Shown here: in pieces, positions 6,200-12,092 of the stretch
Position numbering within the stretch: the first letter of the stretch is position 1
Layout: each line of letters begins with the position of its first letter
Source: JANWHZ01 sp964527385
GTDB taxonomy: Bacteria; Patescibacteriota; Saccharimonadia; Saccharimonadales; UBA4665
Direction of reading: 5' to 3'
DNA: 12,092 nucleotides
NCBI GenBank assembly: GCA_964527385.1
Contig: CAZGPZ010000031.1
Location: 1-12,092 of the forward strand
Program-made: the position numbers and the translations under genes
Notes under the pieces: generated by a model
What the model was told of the DNA's origin: nothing
Databases searched by the model: none
Seen by the model: only the letters and a program-made list of their open reading frames with translations

Positions 6200-7642
6200 C
6201 TAGCCTTGCGCGGGCATCAACGATTCGCCGTACAGGCGCAATTCTTCCAGTGCATAGCGCTGGTTCTGCGTGATACCCGGTGATTTTGCCAACGCGTCCA
6301 GGCGCTCGAAATATTTTGCCAGTTGGCTGTGAGCTCCCCCGTCGAGCAAACGGAACGAGCAGAACTTTTCCCATGCAGCCCGCTCGTCCGGGGAAAGTGA
6401 CCCCGGAAAATTGCGCGCTTTGTATAGCGGCAGCAGTGCTGGTAGCCGCTTGTCCTTAAAGGCAATGTCCAATGCCTGCAATTCCTCGGCATTCGCCTGG
6501 CGTACCAGGCGCTGCTTCGCACGGTCCTCGTCGCCGAAGAAGCCGCTGTAGAGCTGCCCGTCGACGGTATATTCGCTCGCTACCAACTCCCCCTGTTCGC
6601 GTTGACTATCCAGGGCTGCGAAAGCGTCATGTATTCGCTTGGAAAGCTCTGGCATCGCTGCAAGTTTCTGTTGGTTCGCGGCGATCTGCTCCATGTCTAT
6701 GTGTATCCGTTCGCGGCTAGCCGGATCAAGCACGCTTAACGGGGCAATCGCCGGGCAGCGGTTGAACCGAAGCGCTTTCACCGGCAGCGGCTCGTGTTCG
6801 CTGCCGCGCGGTTGCCAACTAAGACGCGATACCAATTCTTTTGGTTTCAACTTCGCAAGCTCACTAGGGTCATGCCGCAAGTCGAATACGATCGCGCCAC
6901 CATTATTCGGCAAATCGGCCAGCTTCGCCACAATGGTCGTTTTTTGGAACTCACTCGGATACTTGCCGGACGTGTAGATGAACGGCTCGCCGCTGTTGGC
7001 TAGCTCCGCGGCTTTCCTCTTGTCGCGCATGTCCAACAAAAAATGGAACAGCTTTGGTTGCTTTTCCTTGATAAGCCTGGCGACCGCGATCGTGGCGTTG
7101 ACATCGCTCAGCGCGTCGTGCGCATTGGCATGGTCGAGCTTATTGACTGACGACAGAAGTTCCAGCCGGTTGCTCGGTTTGCCATCCGGTCCCATAGGCC
7201 ACTTGATACCATCGGGCCGCAGCGCGCGCGTCATTCGCACCACGTCTAGCAGGTCCCAGCGGGAGCACCCGTCGCGCCATTGCCACTCATAGGCGTCATA
7301 GAAATTCCGATAAAGCACAAATCGCATAAACTCGTCGTCGAAGCGGATCGAATTGAAACCAACGAATATCGTGCCTGGTATGGCAACTTCCTCGCTAAAA
7401 AGCTTCAAGAACTCCGCTTCTGTCACGCCGTCAGCTAACGTTGCCTGGGGCGTGATGCCGGTAATCATGATAGCATCGGGCTCCGGCAGCACGTCAGGCG
7501 TGAGCCTCACCATGACATTGACCGGCTCGTCGACAGGGCGTAAATCCATGTCAGTCCGCTGCCCGGCAAACTGCATGATACGGTCAGATCGCGGGTTCCG
7601 CCCCGACGTTTCAAGGTCATAAAAGAAAAAGCTCGATGCCAT
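6200..7642 (-). CDS. sbcB: Exodeoxyribonuclease I (DEDDh 3'-5' ssDNA exonuclease)
   Basis: A 480-residue protein, close to the usual ExoI length of about 475. It degrades single-stranded DNA from the 3' end in recombination and mismatch repair. The DnaQ-like catalytic set is complete: FFFYDLETSG (Asp9, Glu11), GFNSIRFDDEFM (Asp102) and HANAHDALSDVNATI (His175, Asp180; DEDDh type). Blocks around WPMGPDGKPSNRLELL and the C-terminal ExoI-specific half, with YTSGKYPSEFQKTTIVAKL, distinguish it from a plain DnaQ subunit. The ATG at 7642 is preferred because a -10 box ends 6 nt upstream. It is divergent from the ribokinase-HAD gene. Confidence 0.93.
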   Translation of the reverse strand: MASSFFFYDLETSGRNPRSDRIMQFAGQRTDMDLRPVDEPVNVMVRLTPDVLPEPDAIMITGITPQATLADGVTEAEFLKLFSEEVAIPGTIFVGFNSIRFDDEFMRFVLYRNFYDAYEWQWRDGCSRWDLLDVVRMTRALRPDGIKWPMGPDGKPSNRLELLSSVNKLDHANAHDALSDVNATIAVARLIKEKQPKLFHFLLDMRDKRKAAELANSGEPFIYTSGKYPSEFQKTTIVAKLADLPNNGGAIVFDLRHDPSELAKLKPKELVSRLSWQPRGSEHEPLPVKALRFNRCPAIAPLSVLDPASRERIHIDMEQIAANQQKLAAMPELSKRIHDAFAALDSQREQGELVASEYTVDGQLYSGFFGDEDRAKQRLVRQANAEELQALDIAFKDKRLPALLPLYKARNFPGSLSPDERAAWEKFCSFRLLDGGAHSQLAKYFERLDALAKSPGITQNQRYALEELRLYGESLMPAQG

Positions 7643-7648
7643 CTTTCA

Positions 7649-7657
7649 AGTGTAGCA
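7649..7657 (-). promoter_or_regulatory. Extended -10 promoter of sbcB, leaderless
   Basis: Minus strand TGC-TACACT (7657-7649), with TG one base before the hexamer. The hexamer ends 6 nt before the ATG, so the predicted start of transcription is the A of ATG itself. No convincing -35. Confidence 0.5.
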
Positions 7658-7707
7658 TTGAGCCACAAATGATCAGGCACTCTTCGTACGTGCCAACCTG
7701 TTCTCTA

Positions 7708-7716
7708 TGATATAAT
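7708..7716 (+). promoter_or_regulatory. Extended -10 promoter of the ribokinase-HAD gene, leaderless
   Basis: TGA-TATAAT (TG at 7708-7709, perfect hexamer at 7711-7716). The hexamer ends 8 nt before the ATG at 7725, implying a 0-2 nt leader. The -35 region is poor, which is common with extended -10 promoters. Confidence 0.6.
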
Positions 7717-7724
7717 CCGTTCGA

Positions 7725-9332
7725 ATGGACGGTAATTTAACACACGTATTAAGCAGCAAGACACCAGTCGCCGGCGTTGCCGTGCTGGGTGCGATTAATA
7801 TAGATATAATTTGCCCGGCTTCTGAATTTCCAGAAAGCGGCCAGGTTATATATGGCAAGGGCTTGTCTCTGACTATCGGCGGCAAGGGCACCAACGTTGC
7901 GGTTGCGCTTGCAAGGCTTGGCATACCAACGTACTCTATCGGCACGGTCGGTAATGACACACTCGGGAACGAAGCGCTTGCCATCATGCGAAAAGACAAG
8001 GTTATTACAACCTTCGTGAAGAAGTCCGAAGGCGAATCTACGGGCAGCGCGATCATCCTGGTCGACGACCACGGCAAGAACCGAATGGTCGTGAATGCCG
8101 GGGCGAACGACAGCATTGATAACAGCATGGTCCATGATTTTTTTGCCAGCGTAGACAGCGGCAAGGTATTTGCCAAGGTAATATATTTGACGCTTGAACT
8201 CCCGAGGGAAGTTATTCTTCAGGTTATCACTGAAGCCAAGCGAAGGAATATACCGTTATTCTGCCAGGCTGAGCCTGAAGCGTGGCTCGACCACCTACCT
8301 GAAATGTATTACAAAGACCTTGATTTTTTCTCGGTCAACAGAAAAGGCGCCGAAAAGCTTTCCGGGATAGTTATTACTGGTTTCGGAGATGCTGAGGCAG
8401 CAGCGCTTGCTATCCGCGCCAAAGGTGCCAGCAACATTATCGTAACCCTCGGCGAAGATGGCGCGTTACTATTGGCCAAAGACGAAACGCAGGCACAATA
8501 TTATCCGGCTAGCAAAATCGAAGCGAAAGACACCACCGCGGCTGGCGACGCGTTCCGTGCGGCTTTCCTTTCAAATTACATCCGATATGGCAACCTCGAC
8601 AAGGCAATGACTTTCGCCACCATTGCTGGCGAGTACACCGCTTCGACATTTGGTACGTACGATTCCATGCCCCAGCTCAAAGACTTGAAGTTCGCATCGC
8701 TCGTTTACCAGAAACTGGGCATTAAGAATATCATTTTCGATTACAATGGCGTCCTGTCATTCGATTTTCACTTGGTCTATACAAACGTCATGAACTTGTT
8801 CCGTAAGTTCGGCAAAGAAGAAATGACCTATGAAGCTTTCCGGCGCGCGTTCTTTTACCCGTTGCCCGAGTTCTATGCCAAATACATCCCGGAAGCATCA
8901 TTCGATGAGCTCCAAAGCGCCTATTTTGCTGGTTATAGCGAAGAAGGCAGCCCAAGTATCTACGCTAATTCACGACGGACATTGGAGCAACTCGCCGATA
9001 AGGGCATCACCATGGTTATCTTTAGCTCGCACACCAAAGACAAAATCATCAAAGAACTTGGGAATTACGATATTCCCATCAGTTTGTTTAAAAATATTTA
9101 CGGGGACGTAAAAGACAAGATCGCTTTGATCAGGCAAGTTATCACAGAGAATGGCCTCGACCCAAAGCAAACGGCCTACGTCGGCGACACTGAGCACGAC
9201 ATCCAAACCGCCAAAGAAGCTGGCATTACCAGCATCGCATCGACATATGGGTACCTGAGCAAAGAACGCCTGGCGCTAATGATCCCGGATATTTATATCC
9301 GAAACATCGAAGAACTCGTCAATATCGTCTAA
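7725..9332 (+). CDS. Ribokinase-like PfkB kinase fused to a HAD-family hydrolase
   Basis: A 535-residue two-domain enzyme. Residues about 15-330 are a PfkB-family kinase close to ribokinase: VLGAINIDII (substrate Asn and Asp as in RbsK), IGGKGTNVAVALARLG (52-66), and DTTAAGDAFRAAFL with catalytic base Asp275. The TAAGD wording is that of ribokinases. Residues about 334-535 are a HAD hydrolase: motif I FDYNGVLSFD (Asp339 nucleophile), motif II VIFSS (Ser434/435), lysine near KDKIAL and motif IV YVGDTEHD (Asp488, Asp492). Motif I has Asn341 where most phosphatases have the second Asp, so activity may be altered. A single frame covers both with a short joint (YQKLGIKN). A sugar or nucleoside phosphorylation/dephosphorylation role is likely; the substrate is unknown. 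Its stop overlaps the obg stop. Confidence 0.9.
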   Translation: MDGNLTHVLSSKTPVAGVAVLGAINIDIICPASEFPESGQVIYGKGLSLTIGGKGTNVAVALARLGIPTYSIGTVGNDTLGNEALAIMRKDKVITTFVKKSEGESTGSAIILVDDHGKNRMVVNAGANDSIDNSMVHDFFASVDSGKVFAKVIYLTLELPREVILQVITEAKRRNIPLFCQAEPEAWLDHLPEMYYKDLDFFSVNRKGAEKLSGIVITGFGDAEAAALAIRAKGASNIIVTLGEDGALLLAKDETQAQYYPASKIEAKDTTAAGDAFRAAFLSNYIRYGNLDKAMTFATIAGEYTASTFGTYDSMPQLKDLKFASLVYQKLGIKNIIFDYNGVLSFDFHLVYTNVMNLFRKFGKEEMTYEAFRRAFFYPLPEFYAKYIPEASFDELQSAYFAGYSEEGSPSIYANSRRTLEQLADKGITMVIFSSHTKDKIIKELGNYDIPISLFKNIYGDVKDKIALIRQVITENGLDPKQTAYVGDTEHDIQTAKEAGITSIASTYGYLSKERLALMIPDIYIRNIEELVNIV

Positions 9333-10600
9333 TACTCCAGGGTTTGGCCGGTTGGGAACTGGATGGTTTGGCCGGGTTGGATACCGCGGCGGACAAGCTC
9401 GTGCATGATGCCCTGGCGTTGCATAATGTCGCGCAGTCGCTGGACCGCTTCGGCATTATGGAAGTCCGTGCGAACGACGAAATGTTCGATGGCTTCGCCG
9501 CTGACCAGGTAGTCCTCGTCCTGCTTTTCGACTTTCCACGTATCGCCACCGCCCAGCGCATGGACGGGGACCGCTTCGGGCGCACTTACGACTTCGGCCG
9601 CCCTGGCGCGGGCGTCATGGACGGTCGACTTGACGGTATACAACAACTGCTGGAGCCCTGTGCCCGCCTGCGTGGAAATGGCAAATAGTGGCGTGTCGCG
9701 CGGCACTGCTTTCCGCAAGCGCGACATCATGTCGTCGACAATTTCCTCGTCCAGGCCCTCGACTTTGTTCAGTACGACAATTTGCGGGCGATTGGCGAGC
9801 TCCGGGTCGTGCGACTTTAGTTCTGCAAGGACTGTTTTGTACGCCTTGGCGGCATCGTCTTGGTAGGCATCTATCAAGTGCAGCAGCACCGCCGTGCGCT
9901 CAATATGGCGCAGGAAATCATGACCCAAGCCTTTGCCTTTGCTAGCGCCTTCGATCAGGCCGGGAATATCAGCGAACAGCAAGCTCGTGTCGCCGATGTC
10001 CACCACGCCGAGGTTCGGCGTCAGCGTCGTGAACGGGTAATCAGCAATCTCCGGGCGGGCGTTGCTGATACGTGCTAGCAGCGTGGATTTACCCGCATTC
10101 GGCAAGCCGACCAACCCAACATCGGCGATCATTTTGAGTTCAAATTTGACCGTGTATTCTTCGCCCGGTTCGCCTTTCTCGGCAAACTTCGGCGCCTGGC
10201 GCGTGCTGCTGACAAAGTGGGCGTTGCCGAAGCCGCCCTTGCCGCCCCGAGCGATCACCGTTTGCTGCCCATCCTCGGTCAGGTCGGCGAGCAGCATGCC
10301 ATCCGCACGCATGGCAATGGTACCGACCGGCACGTCAACCATGAGGTCATCGCCGCTCTTGCCGTGCTGTCGGTTCGGCCGGCCGCCCTGGCCTTCTTCG
10401 GCATGCAGTTCCTTTTGGAAACGGAAACGCGCCAGCGTGTTTTGGTTCCGGCTGGCGACCAGTATAATATCGCCGCCCTTGCCGCCGTCACCGCCATCCG
10501 GACCGCCTTTCGCGATAAACTTCTCCCGGCGGAAGCTTATCTTGCCATTGCCGCCTTTGCCTGCACGAACAGTTACTTCGACCTTGTCAATAAAATTCAT
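9329..10600 (-). CDS. obg: Obg family GTPase (ObgE/CgtA)
   Basis: A 423-residue ribosome-associated GTPase of 50S assembly and stringent/stress control. The N-terminal glycine-rich Obg fold (1-159) includes GGNGKISFRREKF and GGPDGGDGGKGGD. In the G domain, G1 is GLPNAGKST (165-173), the switch I Thr is in YPFTTLTPN (188-196), G3 is DIPG (211-214) and a G5-like IST sits near 308. The C-terminal OCT domain (about 355-423) has WKVEKQDEDYLVSGEAIE and GIQPGQTIQF. G4 reads NKVE (278-281) instead of NKxD, which is unusual. The start is the ATG at 10600 with a -10 box 8 nt before it. It lies 44 nt after the LysM-CHAP gene, with its own promoter in that gap. Confidence 0.97.
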   Translation of the reverse strand: MNFIDKVEVTVRAGKGGNGKISFRREKFIAKGGPDGGDGGKGGDIILVASRNQNTLARFRFQKELHAEEGQGGRPNRQHGKSGDDLMVDVPVGTIAMRADGMLLADLTEDGQQTVIARGGKGGFGNAHFVSSTRQAPKFAEKGEPGEEYTVKFELKMIADVGLVGLPNAGKSTLLARISNARPEIADYPFTTLTPNLGVVDIGDTSLLFADIPGLIEGASKGKGLGHDFLRHIERTAVLLHLIDAYQDDAAKAYKTVLAELKSHDPELANRPQIVVLNKVEGLDEEIVDDMMSRLRKAVPRDTPLFAISTQAGTGLQQLLYTVKSTVHDARARAAEVVSAPEAVPVHALGGGDTWKVEKQDEDYLVSGEAIEHFVVRTDFHNAEAVQRLRDIMQRQGIMHELVRRGIQPGQTIQFPTGQTLEY

Positions 10601-10608
10601 CTATACCT

Positions 10609-10614
10609 AGTATA
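10609..10614 (-). promoter_or_regulatory. -10 box of the obg promoter (TATACT), leaderless
   Basis: Minus-strand TATACT ends 8 nt before the obg ATG, the same spacing as at the ribokinase-HAD gene. No Shine-Dalgarno sequence is visible and the -35 is weak. Read-through from the LysM-CHAP gene is also possible because no terminator lies between. Confidence 0.5.
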
Positions 10615-10644
10615 AAACGACATGGGTATATTCGCAGTATAAAA

Positions 10645-11769
10645 TTACCGTGTAATGAAGTTCTGGTAGGTAGAAGTTGGCACCCAGCCCTCGCCGACAC
10701 GTCCATAACCGCCACCATCGCCGTAATTATTCATGTCGCGAATTTCGATCTGGTCGCCCTTGACCGCGACGACAATCCCCACATGGCCAAGGCCGCCAGC
10801 GCCGTACGCCGTTTGCGCGATCGCCCCCACTGTCGGCACCGAGCTGACGTGCCAACCAGCCGCGCGGGCACCGGCTGCCCATGTCGCAGCATTGCCCCAG
10901 TTGGCGGGAATCGCGATTTGCGTGGCAACATACCATGTACAGTTGCCGTAATCATAGCCATTGAAGCCGTAGATCGCCCCCGTGCCCCAGGCGAAGCCAT
11001 AGCCGTAGGTGTATGACACCGCAAGGGCGATCTGGCCGTCAGGAATAAGTATCTCTTCGCCGGGGTGCAAGCCTGAAAGTTCGGCATCGTTGTATGCAAC
11101 GATTTTCTGCGTGTCAGAATGGTACTTGGCGGCGAGGCTGCTCGGGGTATCACCGGAACGGACGGTGTAGACAATGCCATTGACGGGAGGAATGACCAGC
11201 GGCGTGCCAGCAACGAGATAATCGCCTGTTAAGCCGTTCGACCATAACACACTATCAGTATTTACGCCGAATTTGGCGGCGATCGACGTGACCGTATCGC
11301 CGGATTTCGCGATGTAGTGGCGGATGTATTTGTTGGATATAAAGGTCGAGGTGACGGCTTGCGGCTTGTCGACGACAGTATCGTTCGCCGAGGCAAGTGA
11401 CAACTGGATGTTTTCCGAGTCTGACTGGTTGGTAACCGCGGGCGCTTCAGGCAGATTTGCCATGCGGGCGACAGTCACGGCGATATCGACGGATGCTAGC
11501 TGGTCGACAGGCTGCGCTGCCGCTTGCTGGTCAGACGCAGCCAACGTAGCGGGTGCGCTGCCGGTCTTTGCCGGATTAAGCACTACGACAGCGACTACTG
11601 CCACCAGCAAGGCAACATTCCCCAGGAGCAGCCCCGCCTTGACAGCGCGGCGCCGGATAGCACGCTTGAACAAGCGCGCGCGAAGGCGACCTAACAACGA
11701 AGCCCCGGGCGTTGCCCGGAGAACGGAAACATTGGATTGTGCTTGGCTACGAAGAATCGTATTACTAAT
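10645..11769 (-). CDS. LysM-LysM-CHAP peptidoglycan hydrolase, type II membrane anchored, probable AUU start
   Basis: A cell wall hydrolase or amidase/endopeptidase presumed to act outside the membrane. From the chosen start: a basic stretch (GRLRARLFKRAIRRRAVK), one membrane helix or uncleaved signal (LLLGNVALLVAVVAVVVL), then an Ala/Gln/Ser-rich linker. Two LysM repeats follow (RHYIAKSGDTVTSIAAKFGV and VYTVRSGDTPSSLAAKYHS). The C-terminal CHAP domain has the catalytic Cys in YGNCTWYV, His in GLGHVGIV and a polar partner in IEIRDMNNYG. The frame is open to a TTG at 11895, but the segment 11770-11895 looks like a structured leader rather than coding sequence. An AAAGAGGT site (11783-11776) lies 6 nt before an in-frame ATT at 11769, giving 374 residues. 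The fallback start is TTG at 11697. Confidence 0.88.
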   Translation of the reverse strand: MSNTILRSQAQSNVSVLRATPGASLLGRLRARLFKRAIRRRAVKAGLLLGNVALLVAVVAVVVLNPAKTGSAPATLAASDQQAAAQPVDQLASVDIAVTVARMANLPEAPAVTNQSDSENIQLSLASANDTVVDKPQAVTSTFISNKYIRHYIAKSGDTVTSIAAKFGVNTDSVLWSNGLTGDYLVAGTPLVIPPVNGIVYTVRSGDTPSSLAAKYHSDTQKIVAYNDAELSGLHPGEEILIPDGQIALAVSYTYGYGFAWGTGAIYGFNGYDYGNCTWYVATQIAIPANWGNAATWAAGARAAGWHVSSVPTVGAIAQTAYGAGGLGHVGIVVAVKGDQIEIRDMNNYGDGGGYGRVGEGWVPTSTYQNFITR

Positions 11770-11869
11770 AATACAACCTCTTTGGCCGCGAAAACGGCCG
11801 TAAGACCCTGCCGGGGTTAACCCTATCTTCTGGCACAGCCAGTAGTGTATGAGCGTCCGGCGAAGGCAT
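11765..11869 (-). CDS. Possible leader ORF of 34 residues, stop overlapping the AUU start
   Basis: ATG at 11869 opens a frame reading MPSPDAHTLLAVPEDRVNPG, ending in KRLYY. It stops at TAG (11767-11765), directly followed by TAA. The TAG shares one base with the proposed ATT start of the LysM-CHAP gene (ATTAG), a layout like translational coupling. No Shine-Dalgarno sequence precedes its ATG. The evidence is the position of the frame only; it may be chance inside a structured leader. Confidence 0.2.
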   Translation of the reverse strand: MPSPDAHTLLAVPEDRVNPGRVLRPFSRPKRLYY

Positions 11870-11906
11870 AACCCGGCGACAACAGGTGGTGGCAAGCCGC
11901 GTTATG
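11770..11906 (-). promoter_or_regulatory. Structured 5' leader of the LysM-CHAP gene, about 135 nt
   Basis: Between the predicted transcription start (about 11906) and the probable start codon, the minus strand can form three helices. CCGGGTTA (11876-11869) pairs with TAACCCCGG (11819-11811), with one bulged C. Inside it is CTGGC-TGT-GCCAG (11842-11830). Then GGCCG-TTTTCG-CGGCC (11799-11784) ends one base before the AAAGAGGT ribosome site. I do not recognise a known riboswitch class; I checked by eye for c-di-AMP (ydaO) conserved blocks and did not find them. It could control translation by masking the ribosome site. Confidence 0.45.
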
Positions 11907-11952
11907 ACCAGTATTGTACCAAAAGCGCAACCCTGGATGCAAGCCACCACCT
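11884..11952. repeat. 10-bp inverted repeat flanking the LysM-CHAP promoter
   Basis: AGGTGGTGGC at 11884-11893 and its perfect complement GCCACCACCT at 11943-11952 lie on either side of the promoter. One arm abuts the -35; the other lies about 15-20 nt inside the transcript. Such a pair could be an operator for a looping or dimeric regulator, or coincidence. Confidence 0.5.
11913..11942 (-). promoter_or_regulatory. Promoter of the LysM-CHAP gene
   Basis: Minus strand: TTGCAT (11942-11937), an 18-bp spacer, then TACAAT (11918-11913) with TG one base upstream (extended -10). Unlike most genes here, the start codon lies far downstream, so this transcript has a long leader. Confidence 0.6.
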
Positions 11953-12045
11953 CTGTTTGCAACATCAGCATGAATGCTTGGCCTGGAAACTATGGCATTA
12001 ATCTCCTATTGCTTTTGCAATGAACTAAGTCATCCCTTACTTTTG

Positions 12046-12076
12046 CCTTGATGCAAAAGTATGCAAAAAATCAAGG
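12046..12076. repeat. Inverted repeat competing with the edge terminator, with repeated GCAAAA motifs
   Basis: CCTTGAT (12046-12052) and ATCAAGG (12070-12076) are complementary; the second shares bases with the terminator stem at 12074-12078. Between them ATGCAAAA is repeated directly (12051-12058, 12061-12068). ACTTTTGC/GCAAAAGT (12039-12060) can also pair, and a further TTTTGCA occurs at 12013-12019. Confidence 0.4.
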
Positions 12077-12091
12077 GCAGCTTTGCGCCCT
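12065..12091 (-). terminator. Rho-independent terminator of a minus-strand gene to the right of the window
   Basis: Minus strand: AGGGC-GC stem side (12091-12085), TTT-facing loop, and matching GC-(bulge)-GCCCT (down to 12074), then TGA and six T (12070-12065). The gene it would end lies outside the window. It also separates that gene from the LysM-CHAP promoter. Confidence 0.6.
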
Positions 12092-12092
12092 C

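Noticed and set aside
6184..6206. AGGCT...AGCCT stem between the 5993 gene and sbcB as a bidirectional terminator
   Set aside because: The stem is only five base pairs with a 13-base loop and no T-tract on either strand.
10062..10610. Long open frame (182 codons) on the plus strand opposite obg
   Set aside because: It is a shadow of the glycine-rich obg gene; the predicted protein is low-complexity Pro/Ser-rich with no family character. The same reasoning removes the plus-strand frames opposite uvrA (3647-4141) and the HD gene (2416-2883).
11770..11906. c-di-AMP (ydaO-type) riboswitch, which often controls wall hydrolase genes
   Set aside because: I could not find its conserved sequence blocks by eye. 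Only a generic structured leader is supported; a covariance-model search would decide.
1..12092. CRISPR array, tRNA, rRNA, prophage or defence island
   Set aside because: No regularly spaced repeats, no tRNA cloverleaf with CCA-end signals, and no phage or defence protein motifs were seen; apart from the transposase the genes are housekeeping.

Overview
The window looks like chromosomal DNA of a bacterium from the candidate phyla radiation, most likely Candidatus Saccharibacteria (TM7). This is inferred from the style of the genes: compact layout, very short intergenic gaps, a DedA protein, an ExoI-type nuclease, a ribokinase-HAD fusion, and a LysM-CHAP wall hydrolase with a long basic N-terminus. 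No rRNA or other phylogenetic marker is present to settle it. UGA is used as a stop (uvrA ends in TGA), so this is not a UGA-glycine lineage such as Gracilibacteria or SR1.

Layout, left to right. Bases 1-473 (minus) hold an IS200-like/RAYT transposase gene. It is split by a -1 frame change exactly at an in-frame A_AAA_AAC heptamer and runs off the left edge. A 45-bp perfect palindrome (488-532) lies between its promoter and the divergent promoter of a DedA membrane protein (557-1180, plus). One or two unrecognised small genes follow (1244-1513 and probably 1572-1841, plus). A minus-strand repair/nucleotide operon comes next: uvrA (5799-2989), then an HD-domain phosphohydrolase (2952-1978). 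A 67-residue single-pass membrane protein (5993-6196, plus) runs tail to tail into an exonuclease I gene (7642-6200, minus). Divergent from that is a 535-residue ribokinase-HAD fusion (7725-9332, plus), whose stop codon overlaps that of the GTPase gene obg (10600-9329, minus). Upstream of obg on the same strand is a LysM-LysM-CHAP peptidoglycan hydrolase (about 11769-10645), preceded by a structured leader of about 135 nt. At the right edge is a rho-independent terminator for a minus-strand gene outside the window.

Functional picture: mostly housekeeping, covering nucleotide excision repair (UvrA), single-strand DNA degradation (ExoI), probable nucleotide hydrolysis (HD protein), ribosome assembly or stress GTPase (Obg), sugar phosphorylation and dephosphorylation (PfkB-HAD) and wall remodelling (LysM-CHAP). 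One transposase is the only mobile component. The most unusual signals are these: the in-frame slippery heptamer in a Y1 transposase; the nested palindrome shared by two divergent promoters; -10 boxes placed 6-10 nt before the start codon at six genes, which implies leaderless or near-leaderless mRNAs; a probable AUU start behind a structured leader with an overlapping small ORF; an NKVE instead of NKxD motif in Obg; and the ribokinase-HAD fusion. No CRISPR array, tRNA, rRNA or prophage was seen.
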